From assembly GCA_001873755.1 (NCBI GenBank), contig MNZT01000061.1, positions 1 through 9,066 on the forward strand: DNA of 9,066 nt, read 5' to 3'. A program made the translations under genes and the position numbers. Position 1 is the stretch's first letter; the number at the start of each line of letters is the position of its first letter. Below, piece after piece: positions 1 to 5,209 of this stretch. The notes under the pieces are model-generated. The model was not told where the DNA came from. It saw only the letters and a list, made by a program, of their open reading frames with translations, and did not search any database. This DNA comes from Candidatus Wirthbacteria bacterium CG2_30_54_11 (lineage in GTDB: Bacteria > Patescibacteriota > CG2-30-54-11).

Positions 1-240
1 TACTTGCGGAAGAGAAACTACACGGCTGGCTGGGGAGCCTACATGCGCGATGATGCGTTTAATCGGTATTACTACTACCTCAAAAAAACCAAAGGCAGAT
101 CTCATGTGGAGGCGCTAACGATCATCGGAAAAAAGGTGCTACGGATTGCCTATTATTGCCTGAAAACTGGTACATCGTATGATCCAACTATCCTGGCTCA
201 GCAGATGGATTTGCTCTCGCCCTCGATGTCTGCTTCTTGA
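1..240 (+). CDS. IS110-family transposase, C-terminal part (5' end outside window)
   Basis: The frame is open from the left edge and stops at TGA 238-240, so only about the last 79 residues are visible. The TTG at 4 is not a real start. The segment resembles the end of the Transposase_20 region of IS110/IS116/IS902 enzymes: a Tyr-rich stretch (FNRYYYYLKK), then a Gly-Arg-Ser-His turn, a helix with a basic KK pair (IIGKKVLRIAYYCLK) and a Gly-Thr-x-Tyr-Asp-Pro tail. These match the family pattern of a 'YY..L...GK.H..AL....RKLL' helix pair followed by a 'YDP'-like end. Known of the family: a RuvC-like DEDD nuclease plus a serine-bearing Tnp domain, with target choice guided by an element-encoded bridge RNA. 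The catalytic residues lie outside the window, so activity cannot be judged. It converges on the glycosyltransferase gene ending at 354. The family call rests on remembered similarity of this short tail. Confidence 0.7.
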   Translation, partial: YLRKRNYTAGWGAYMRDDAFNRYYYYLKKTKGRSHVEALTIIGKKVLRIAYYCLKTGTSYDPTILAQQMDLLSPSMSAS

Positions 241-267
241 CTTTTCCCTTTAACAGGCATTCCCTTG

Positions 268-308
268 AAAAAGGGGATCCATCTTTTCTCTTTTTTTTCT
301 GGATCCCC
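268..308 (-). terminator. Intrinsic terminator of the sugar operon (minus strand)
   Basis: Read on the minus strand, a perfect 9-bp stem GGGGATCCA/TGGATCCCC (308-300 with 281-273) encloses an 18-nt purine-rich loop. It is followed immediately by five T residues (272-268). It lies about 45 bases beyond the stop of the last gene of the operon (354). Stem plus T-run is the classical rho-independent form; the long loop is the weak point. On the plus strand no T-run follows the stem, so it is unlikely to terminate the transposase transcript. Confidence 0.55.
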
Positions 309-324
309 GGTCGTAGCCGGGGAT
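303..324. repeat. REP-like palindrome
   Basis: ATCCCCGG, a 6-nt spacer TCGTAG, then CCGGGGAT form a perfect 8-bp inverted repeat, followed by GACAA. The general shape (GGATCCCCGG, short loop, CCGGGGATGAC) recalls dispersed intergenic palindromes found in many bacterial genomes; that is recall, not a search result. It shares bases 303-308 with the right arm of the minus-strand terminator, so the two hairpins cannot form at the same time. Confidence 0.5.
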
Positions 325-353
325 GACAATTCAATCAGGAAGACAACCAAAAA

Positions 354-1526
354 CTAGATAACGAAATCCTTCCATCCGACGAAGCCCATGGCGTAGATGG
401 GGAGGAGGATCAGATTGCTGTAGATGAACATTTTTCTCACCCACTCTTTTTCGTCCGTGAGGACGGAGAGTACCGGGACGAGCGCGAGGACGAAGCGGTT
501 GGCGCCGTAGAAGATCTCGGTCGAGGTGCTGACGGCGAATACGCCCAGGCTGAACATGATATTTGGCAGTCCGAGTTTTTTCAGGTTCCTGAGGACGATC
601 AAGATGTAGAGTGCCCAGACATAGGCATGGATAGCAGGACCGACACCGCGTACGGCGTCGACGAAACCCACGAGAGATTTGAAGAAGTAGGGGTTCGGAT
701 TATTCCACGCCGACTGCATGTTCATCCAGGCCAGGGAGTCACCGGTGATACTCTTCAGATAGATGGAAAAGATCCCGAGAGGTATGGTCAATAAGATACC
801 CATGACGGCTGAGGTCAACAGGCCTTTCATGATCTTTGGCCTCTGGACCCAGTAGGTGAAGAAGGGAATGGCGAAGAGCGCAGCACCCTGGATCCTGGTT
901 ACGAGGGCGAGTCCGCAGATGATCGAGGCCGGGATGAACCACTTGCGGTCGGTCAGTTCTATGACGGCGGCGATCAGGAGGAGATAGAGACTTTCGGTAT
1001 ACGGTATCGAGAGGTAGAAGGTGCCGCAGCCGACCAGAAAGAGTTTCAGGAACCGGTCGGGATGGGCAATTTTCCGTTTGTAAATTTTATAGAGCCAGAG
1101 CAGTGCAGCATAGCTGAAGAGGTTGGACATCAGGCTGGCGAGGTAGAAAAAATCGTAGCCGTTCTGCACATTGACGAGGCGGGAAACGACGCCTACGACG
1201 GTCGGATACAGCGGCATGAAAGCCCAGACGCCATAACCTCCGGCAGTGGCATCCGGTCCGTTGTATCCTTCGCGTGCGATCCGTTCATACCAGTTAACAT
1301 CCCATTTGCCCCAGGTGAGATCGGGTCGGGTGATGTAGAGCTTGACCGGGACATGGTGGCTATGCTCAGGCGATACCATGGTCATGCCGACCACTGCGAT
1401 GAAGTGGATGATGAGGCGGGTGAGGAGAAAGAAGATGAGTACTTTGACCCAGTCTTTGGCAAGCCATTTTTGAGCAGCATCGCTGACTTTGTACCTGGCA
1501 GATGCGGGCTGTGTTTTTTCGTTCAC
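354..1526 (-). CDS. PIG-V-like GT-C membrane glycosyltransferase
   Basis: This polytopic membrane protein of 390 residues resembles bacterial PIG-V (GT76-type) transferases, which move a sugar from a polyprenyl-phosphate donor to an acceptor on the outer face of the membrane. A short charged N-terminus precedes the first membrane helix (about 28-48). The first external loop carries the family hallmarks: Trp-Asp at 75-76, WYERIAREGY at 79-88 and FMPLYP at 103-108. FYLSIPYTESLYLLL (170-184) and TRIQG (210-214) follow, then several more hydrophobic helices to the C-terminus. The acidic Asp76 would be the candidate catalytic residue by analogy with GT-C enzymes. The GTG start at 1526 is chosen because AAGGAG (1540-1535) sits 8 bases upstream. 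The GTG overlaps the TGA of the preceding GT2 gene in a GTGA junction, suggesting translational coupling. It is last in the operon. Acceptor and sugar are unknown; a GT39/PMT-type call is the main alternative. Confidence 0.75.
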   Translation of the reverse strand: MNEKTQPASARYKVSDAAQKWLAKDWVKVLIFFLLTRLIIHFIAVVGMTMVSPEHSHHVPVKLYITRPDLTWGKWDVNWYERIAREGYNGPDATAGGYGVWAFMPLYPTVVGVVSRLVNVQNGYDFFYLASLMSNLFSYAALLWLYKIYKRKIAHPDRFLKLFLVGCGTFYLSIPYTESLYLLLIAAVIELTDRKWFIPASIICGLALVTRIQGAALFAIPFFTYWVQRPKIMKGLLTSAVMGILLTIPLGIFSIYLKSITGDSLAWMNMQSAWNNPNPYFFKSLVGFVDAVRGVGPAIHAYVWALYILIVLRNLKKLGLPNIMFSLGVFAVSTSTEIFYGANRFVLALVPVLSVLTDEKEWVRKMFIYSNLILLPIYAMGFVGWKDFVI

Positions 1527-2263
1527 TGTTTTGTCTCCTTGTGTGCCCCGCGGTTTTTCATGTAGGTCCAGTATACTTTGGCGTCACCGATGAGCTTTTC
1601 CCGGACCAGGTCGAACGCACGGTAATTCGAACGGCCGTAGGTCCGGCGGTAGTGACTGACCGGGATCTCGGTAAAGACGGCGCCGGTGTGTTGCAGTTCT
1701 TTGACCAGTTCGAGCAGGATGGAGGAGTCGTGGCTGTGGAACACGCATTTGTCCAGAGAGCTACGGCGGATCAGTCTGAAGTCGCAGTCCAGATCATGGA
1801 TCGGCAAATGAAAGATCAGGCGCGTAAGCTTGCGGTAACCGTCTCCCAGGACCCGCCGGACGATATGGTCTCCCCGTCTCGTCTTGTACCCGTTGACCAC
1901 ATCGGCGCCGGTCCTCATCTGGGCTTCGGCCAGGCGGGGCAGGTCGTCCAGATGGTACTGGGCATCGCCGTCGGTGTAGAAGATCCAGTCGCGGGTCGCT
2001 GCTGCGAAGCCGTATTTGATGACGGCATACCCTTCCCAGTTGTCGCGTTTGTCCATGATCTTCAGGTCAGGGTATTCTTTTTGTACTTCAAGAATCTTTT
2101 CCCAGGTGTCATCTCTTGAGGTCCCTCCTGCGAGCGCCATGACCTCGAGGTCGTCAGTGAGTTGACGGCCATAGGCATACGCATCGCATATGAGCTGGGC
2201 GACGGTTCCCGCATCGTTGTAGAACGGGAAAAAGATCGTTAGAGATGAGAGTTTTGGTGTCAT
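1523..2263 (-). CDS. GT2 glycosyltransferase, polyprenyl-phosphate-sugar (DPM1-like) synthase
   Basis: This 246-residue soluble GT-A enzyme has the size and layout of DPM1-like synthases, which transfer a sugar from a nucleotide donor to polyprenyl phosphate at the inner face of the membrane. Visible elements are the first beta strand FFPFYND (11-17), the metal-binding DxD in YTDGDAQYHLDDL (Asp98, Asp100), DLDCDFRLIRR (157-167), and the basic HYRRTYGRS segment (204-212) typical of the polyprenyl-phosphate branch. No C-terminal membrane helices are present. Odd: the usual nucleotide-binding 'VVDDGSTD' loop reads MALAGGTSRDD (42-52), so the normal tandem Asp is missing. Its ATG overlaps the aminotransferase TGA in an ATGA junction with no clear ribosome-binding site, implying coupling. 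Followed directly by a GT-C enzyme, it likely supplies that enzyme's lipid-linked donor. The sugar cannot be read from sequence. Confidence 0.78.
   Translation of the reverse strand: MTPKLSSLTIFFPFYNDAGTVAQLICDAYAYGRQLTDDLEVMALAGGTSRDDTWEKILEVQKEYPDLKIMDKRDNWEGYAVIKYGFAAATRDWIFYTDGDAQYHLDDLPRLAEAQMRTGADVVNGYKTRRGDHIVRRVLGDGYRKLTRLIFHLPIHDLDCDFRLIRRSSLDKCVFHSHDSSILLELVKELQHTGAVFTEIPVSHYRRTYGRSNYRAFDLVREKLIGDAKVYWTYMKNRGAHKETKQ
1531..1540 (-). promoter_or_regulatory. Ribosome-binding site of the GT-C gene
   Basis: AAGGAG occupies 1540-1535 on the minus strand, 8 bases ahead of the GTG at 1526. It lies within the last codons of the GT2 gene and supports the GTG as the true start despite its being a minor start codon. 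Confidence 0.6.
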
Positions 2264-3351
2264 AGAGCAAAGGCATTCATCACCCTGATGACCTCAGCGA
2301 TATCGTCAGGTGTATGGAAAAATGAGATAGGGAGGCTGAGGATGGTCTGGTGGATCTCCTCGGTCAGCGGGAACCGCTGACTGCCGAAATACGGCAGCAG
2401 GGCGGTCTGCTGATGTGGAGGGATAGGGTAGTGGATGTCGGTTTTGATGCCGTTCTCCAGCAAGTAGGCCTTCAGCTCGTCGCGGCGGGGATGCCGGATG
2501 GGGAAGATATGAAAGACATCTTCGCAGCCGGGGATCTGAACAGGCTTGATGAACTGGTCGGAGAGACCGTCCAGATAGAGCCGGGCGAGAGCACGTTTGT
2601 GAGCGTTCACTTCATCGAGCCGTTTGAGTTTGACCGAGAGAAAGCCGGCCTGCACTTCGTCGAGCCGGGAATTGTAGCCGACCGTTTCGTTCTTGTATTT
2701 GGCGCTGGATCCGTAGTTGCGCATCTGGCGGCAGGCAGCAGCGAAGTCATCATCATCCGTGGTGATCGACCCGGCATCACCCAGAGCGCCGAGATTTTTG
2801 GTCGGGTAGTAGCTGAAGGCTCCGGCATCGCCGAGTGTTCCTACTTTTTTCCCCTTGTACTCCGCTCCATGTGCCTGTGCATCGTCCTCGATGATCTTCA
2901 GCTCATGCCGTTTGGCGATCTCCCTGATGGGCGCCATGTCGCATGGTTTTCCGTAAAGATGGACCACCATGATGGCGGCGGTCCTGGGGGTGATGGCCTG
3001 CTCGAGGAGGGAGGGATCGATATTGTAGGTACGGATATCCGGTTCCACCAGGACCGGCTTGAAACCGGAGAGTATGATCGAGGTGATGCTCGCGATGTAG
3101 GTATTGGCCGGGACGATGATTTCAGCATTGGGGGCAAAGCCGAAAGCTTTCAGTGCGATGACCAGAGCGTCGAGCCCTGACGCCACGCCGATGCAGGATT
3201 TGGACCCGCAGTACCCGGCAAATTCGTGCTCAAATGTTTCTACATTTTTGCCAAGGATGAAGTACCCCGACTCCAGTGTCCGGGCGAATGCCGCCTTCAG
3301 GTCGTCGGCGAAAAAAGCATTGGTGCGGTTGAGATTCTCGTACTCGATCAT
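2260..3351 (-). CDS. DegT/DnrJ/EryC1 sugar aminotransferase (FdtB/QdtB-like)
   Basis: PLP-dependent aminotransferase of 363 residues, the usual family length. It converts a keto-sugar nucleotide to the amino sugar with an amino-acid donor. The PLP Schiff-base lysine is Lys185 in FSYYPTKNLGALGDAG (179-194). Asp156 and Gln159 in IIEDDAQAHGA contact the cofactor, and GLDALVIALKAFG (59-71) with NTYIAS (83-88) form the phosphate-binding region. IHYPIPPHQQ (306-315) is a motif I associate with FdtB/QdtB-type 3-aminotransferases. The ATG at 3351 is chosen over the GTG at 3357 because GAGGTG (3362-3357) lies 5 bases upstream and the product then starts MIEYENL, as relatives do. The GTG would abut its own ribosome-binding site. 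It follows the ketoisomerase gene by 2 bases and overlaps the GT2 gene by 4. With the FdtA-like neighbour it probably makes a 3-amino-3,6-dideoxyhexose nucleotide. Confidence 0.9.
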   Translation of the reverse strand: MIEYENLNRTNAFFADDLKAAFARTLESGYFILGKNVETFEHEFAGYCGSKSCIGVASGLDALVIALKAFGFAPNAEIIVPANTYIASITSIILSGFKPVLVEPDIRTYNIDPSLLEQAITPRTAAIMVVHLYGKPCDMAPIREIAKRHELKIIEDDAQAHGAEYKGKKVGTLGDAGAFSYYPTKNLGALGDAGSITTDDDDFAAACRQMRNYGSSAKYKNETVGYNSRLDEVQAGFLSVKLKRLDEVNAHKRALARLYLDGLSDQFIKPVQIPGCEDVFHIFPIRHPRRDELKAYLLENGIKTDIHYPIPPHQQTALLPYFGSQRFPLTEEIHQTILSLPISFFHTPDDIAEVIRVMNAFAL

Positions 3352-3353
3352 GG

Positions 3354-3713
3354 TCACACCTCATAGACATAATCAGAGGGGTCGTACGATGCAGAAGCAA
3401 ATACGAGCAGGATGGCGCCCGGAGAAAAAGTGTGCATGCTGTGCCATTCGTTGGTGTCTACGAACAGTCCTTCGTCCGGCTTGTTCAGAGGGAATGTTGT
3501 TTCGCCTTCTTTGGTCTTGATCGTGATGATGCAAGAGCCGTTCAGGCAGAGGAGGACCTGTTTGCTGCCCATGTTCTTGTGCCCGCCGCGGTCGCTCGAT
3601 CCGACATCGTAGATATAGAAGACGCGTTCGATGGCAAAGGGTATTTCCCTCTCTGCCACGGTCAGTTTGCCGCGCGGATCAGCATGTGTTTTCAGCTGAA
3701 TATAGTGAGCCAT
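3354..3713 (-). CDS. FdtA/QdtA-like dTDP-4-keto-6-deoxyglucose 3,4-ketoisomerase (WxcM-like cupin)
   Basis: This 119-residue single-domain cupin belongs to the FdtA/WxcM-like family. FdtA and QdtA move the keto group of dTDP-4-keto-6-deoxyglucose from C4 to C3, giving the substrate for a 3-aminotransferase. Visible elements are DPRGKL (12-17), VFYIYDV (31-37), RGGHKNMGSKQ (42-52), VLLCLNGSC (53-61), EGLFVDTNEWHSM (81-93) and the end motif LLVFASASYDPSDYV (102-116). His45 matches the first catalytic His of the family, but the second, normally two residues later in an HxH pattern, is Asn47. The ATG at 3713 is preceded by AGGTG (3722-3718) with 4-base spacing. A TTG at 3776 would extend the frame, but it lies inside the predicted -35 element. 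First gene of the operon, directly ahead of the matching aminotransferase. A non-catalytic or altered-specificity cupin is the alternative. Confidence 0.82.
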   Translation of the reverse strand: MAHYIQLKTHADPRGKLTVAEREIPFAIERVFYIYDVGSSDRGGHKNMGSKQVLLCLNGSCIITIKTKEGETTFPLNKPDEGLFVDTNEWHSMHTFSPGAILLVFASASYDPSDYVYEV

Positions 3714-3747
3714 AGAGCACCTGTGTTCGGGTAAAACTGTCCGCCCA

Positions 3748-3776
3748 ATCTTAAGGTCTAGGGAGGTGTAAATCAA
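3748..3776 (-). promoter_or_regulatory. Sigma-70-type promoter of the sugar operon
   Basis: On the minus strand, TTGATT (3776-3771) and TAAGAT (3753-3748) are separated by 17 bases. Each matches the bacterial consensus at 4 of 6 positions with ideal spacing. Transcription would begin near 3741, giving a leader of about 28 nt before the ATG at 3713. The position also argues that the TTG at 3776 is promoter, not coding, sequence. Confidence 0.5.
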
Positions 3777-3797
3777 GGGGAGAATAAAATGCTCAGA

Positions 3798-3841
3798 GTT
3801 AACGGGTTCATGGGTTAACAGGTTAACGAGTTGCGAGTTAC
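3798..3841. repeat. Degenerate tandem octamer array (GTTAACnn)
   Basis: Consecutive units are GTTAACGG (3798), GTTCATGG (3806), GTTAACAG (3814), GTTAACGA (3822), GTTGCGA (3830) and GTTAC (3837). Each begins with GTT on an 8-base period that slips to 7 at the end. Three units contain the palindrome GTTAAC. This is a short intergenic tandem repeat of unknown function, possibly from replication slippage or a dispersed repeat family. Confidence 0.6.
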
Positions 3842-3905
3842 TCCCCCTTTGTGAAAGGGGGGAAGGCCGCCTTCAGAGGCGAGCCTCGTCATGGACGGGG
3901 GGGAT
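3841..3905. repeat. Three-armed palindromic element
   Basis: CCCCCTTT (3843-3850) can pair with AAAGGGGG (3854-3861) around a GTG loop. It can instead pair, as TCCCCC (3842-3847), with GGGGGA (3899-3904) to enclose the whole block. Inside, CGCCT/AGGCG around TCAG (3868-3881) forms a third small hairpin. The C-run/AAAG-run core followed by a G-run and ATTTT recalls repeats often seen between genes in bacterial genomes. A small palindromic insertion (MITE- or REP-like) is my preferred reading. Confidence 0.45.
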
Positions 3906-3937
3906 TTTCTTGGCTGATAGCCTGATCGGAAAGGTAC

Positions 3938-3956
3938 TAAGTTTGTTTAAGTTTGT
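3938..3956. repeat. TAAGTTTGT direct repeat
   Basis: TAAGTTTGT occurs at 3938-3946 and again at 3948-3956, a 10-base period, about one helical turn. It lies over the predicted -35 region of the glycosidase gene, so it could be a pair of operator half-sites on one helix face, or merely another piece of repeat. Confidence 0.4.
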
Positions 3957-3972
3957 CCTGGCGTGATAGAGT
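3943..3972 (+). promoter_or_regulatory. Candidate promoter of the GH1 gene
   Basis: TTGTTT (3943-3948) and TAGAGT (3967-3972) are 18 bases apart, with a TG one base upstream of the -10 (3964-3965), an extended -10 form. Hexamer matches are only moderate (3/6 and 4/6). A start near 3979 would leave a leader of about 24 nt. Confidence 0.3.
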
Positions 3973-4002
3973 TATTCCAGATTCCAAAATAGCAGGTGCT
4001 TC

Positions 4003-5199
4003 ATGTCATCATTTTATTTTCCCGATGGTTTTCTCTGGGGTACCGCGACGACGGCCGCCCAGATCGAGACGGCGTCCGACCATGACTGGAAGGGCGTCCG
4101 GTCGAAGGACGGGTATATTCTGGGCGAAACCGCTGCTCATGAGAGGTTTTTCCGCGAAGATGCGGAGCTGATCGCCGGCTGCGGCAATACCTACCGCTTC
4201 TCGCTGGACTGGGCGAAGCTTCAACCTGCACCCAACGCACCGTTCAATCCGGTCTGGGTGACACGCTATCGGGATTTCATGCTCGACCTGAAAAAGCGGA
4301 ACATCCACCTCATGCTGACGCTGCACCATACGACCAACCCCCGCTGGTTCGCCGACCTCGGCGGCTGGACCAAAAGAGCGAACCTGGTGTACTTCGACGA
4401 CTTCGTAGACCAGGTCATCAGCAACTTCGGCGATCTCATCGACAGCTGGATTACTTTCAATGAACCTAATAATTATGCGGCCATGTCTTTCTTATTCGGG
4501 CAGTGGCCTCCCTATCGGCATAACCCGGGCGCTTACAATCGGGTGCGTCGTCATCTGGCCATGTCTCATGAACATGCCTATGTCCGACTGAAGAAAGCGT
4601 ACCCGGCCAAACCGGTGGGCATTGCACTTTCTACCGTTGTCTTTTCGGGGACCACTATCCTGGGGAAGTGGGCGGCTTCTCTTGCGGACCAGCAATTCAC
4701 CCGGGAGACCATGAAGCTATTCGTGCCACTGGATTTCATCGGGGTCAACTACTACGCCCGGCTGCAGTTCACTCCGTGGCCGCTGTGCGAAATGACCGCA
4801 CCCGGCCGTTTGGCGAAGCGTGGACTGCCTCACGACAAGATGTGGGAATACTACCCGCAGGGGCTTTTTGACTTCCTGAAACGGTTTCATGACAAGTACC
4901 ATCTGCCGCTCTATGTGACCGAGAACGGGATTTGCACGGACGACGATAGTGTCCGTATTGACCGGACGAAAGACTATATCCGGGAATGCGCCCGGGCTCT
5001 AAAGGCCGGGGTTGACCTCAGAGGCTACATCCACTGGACGCTGATGGATAATTTCGAGTGGAAGCTGGGGCCGACCTACCGCTTCGGGCTGGTCAGCGTC
5101 AATCGTGAAACCATGGAGCGCACACCCAAGCCTTCATACGGTCTGTTTTCAGAAATAGCTCGCTCAAATGAGATCGAGCTATCCGAGTTACATGGCTAA
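4003..5199 (+). CDS. Glycoside hydrolase family 1 (beta-glycosidase-like), compact
   Basis: GH1 retaining glycosidase of 398 residues, shorter than the usual 440-480. It hydrolyses terminal beta-linked glucose, galactose or related sugars by a two-glutamate mechanism. The TIM-barrel landmarks are complete: FPDGFLWGTATTAAQIE at the N-terminus (6-22, Gln20 binds the sugar), RFSLDW (65-70), LTLHHTTNPRWF (105-116), acid/base Glu154 in TFNEPNNY, FIGVNYY (245-251), nucleophile Glu307 in YVTENGI, and HWTLMDNFEW (344-353) plus RFGLVSV near the end. No signal peptide or membrane helix is seen, so it should be cytoplasmic. The ATG at 4003 has AGGTG (3994-3998) 4 bases upstream and starts the product at the expected family N-terminus. 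It stands alone on the plus strand, divergent from the sugar operon, and its stop is 10 bases from the convergent thiol oxidoreductase stop. Substrate is unknown; related 6-phospho-glycosidases cannot be excluded. Confidence 0.92.
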   Translation: MSSFYFPDGFLWGTATTAAQIETASDHDWKGVRSKDGYILGETAAHERFFREDAELIAGCGNTYRFSLDWAKLQPAPNAPFNPVWVTRYRDFMLDLKKRNIHLMLTLHHTTNPRWFADLGGWTKRANLVYFDDFVDQVISNFGDLIDSWITFNEPNNYAAMSFLFGQWPPYRHNPGAYNRVRRHLAMSHEHAYVRLKKAYPAKPVGIALSTVVFSGTTILGKWAASLADQQFTRETMKLFVPLDFIGVNYYARLQFTPWPLCEMTAPGRLAKRGLPHDKMWEYYPQGLFDFLKRFHDKYHLPLYVTENGICTDDDSVRIDRTKDYIRECARALKAGVDLRGYIHWTLMDNFEWKLGPTYRFGLVSVNRETMERTPKPSYGLFSEIARSNEIELSELHG

Positions 5200-5209
5200 A
5201 GGCAGTTTG

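Larger units (their letters stand above)
241..353. other. Convergent intergenic gap with terminator and palindromes
   Basis: This 113-base gap separates the transposase stop from the stop of the minus-strand glycosyltransferase. It holds three overlapping inverted repeats: CCCTT/AAGGG around a GAAA loop (262-275), GGGGATCCA/TGGATCCCC (273-281 and 300-308), and ATCCCCGG/CCGGGGAT (303-310 and 317-324). A pyrimidine-rich, T-dominated tract lies at 282-299. No ORF or RNA gene is recognised. Part of it may be the non-coding end of the IS110 element, whose right boundary cannot be placed because these elements usually lack terminal inverted repeats. Confidence 0.6.
3714..4002. other. Divergent intergenic region with modular repeats
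   Basis: These 289 bases separate the ATG of the sugar operon (minus) from the ATG of the glycosidase (plus). In order it holds the minus-strand promoter, a degenerate GTTAACnn octamer array (3798-3841), a C-run/G-run palindrome block (3841-3905), a small ggct/agcc hairpin (3912-3922), a TAAGTTTGT direct repeat (3938-3956) and a weak plus-strand promoter with ribosome-binding site. No convincing small ORF is seen. The same 8-mer CAGGTGCT lies exactly 2 bases before both start codons (3723-3716 on minus, 3993-4000 on plus). Confidence 0.6.

Noticed and set aside
1062..2119. Overlapping plus-strand open frames across the two glycosyltransferases
   Set aside because: They run through the GTGA-coupled minus-strand junction and match no family; antisense shadows.
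2350..3180. Plus-strand 276-codon open frame opposite the aminotransferase
   Set aside because: The minus-strand gene has every family motif, and the plus translation has no recognisable domain. It is a shadow of biased third-position codon use.
3355..3357. GTG start for the aminotransferase giving a GTGA overlap
   Set aside because: The ribosome-binding site would touch the GTG. The ATG six bases later has 5-base spacing and matches family N-termini; the GTG remains possible.
3714..3776. N-terminal extension of the ketoisomerase from TTG 3776
   Set aside because: It would place 21 extra residues ahead of the normal family start, and the TTG is within the predicted -35 box. The ATG at 3713 has a good ribosome-binding site.
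3798..3905. CRISPR-like array from the repeated GTTAAC units
   Set aside because: Units are 8 bases with no spacers, and no cas gene is near.
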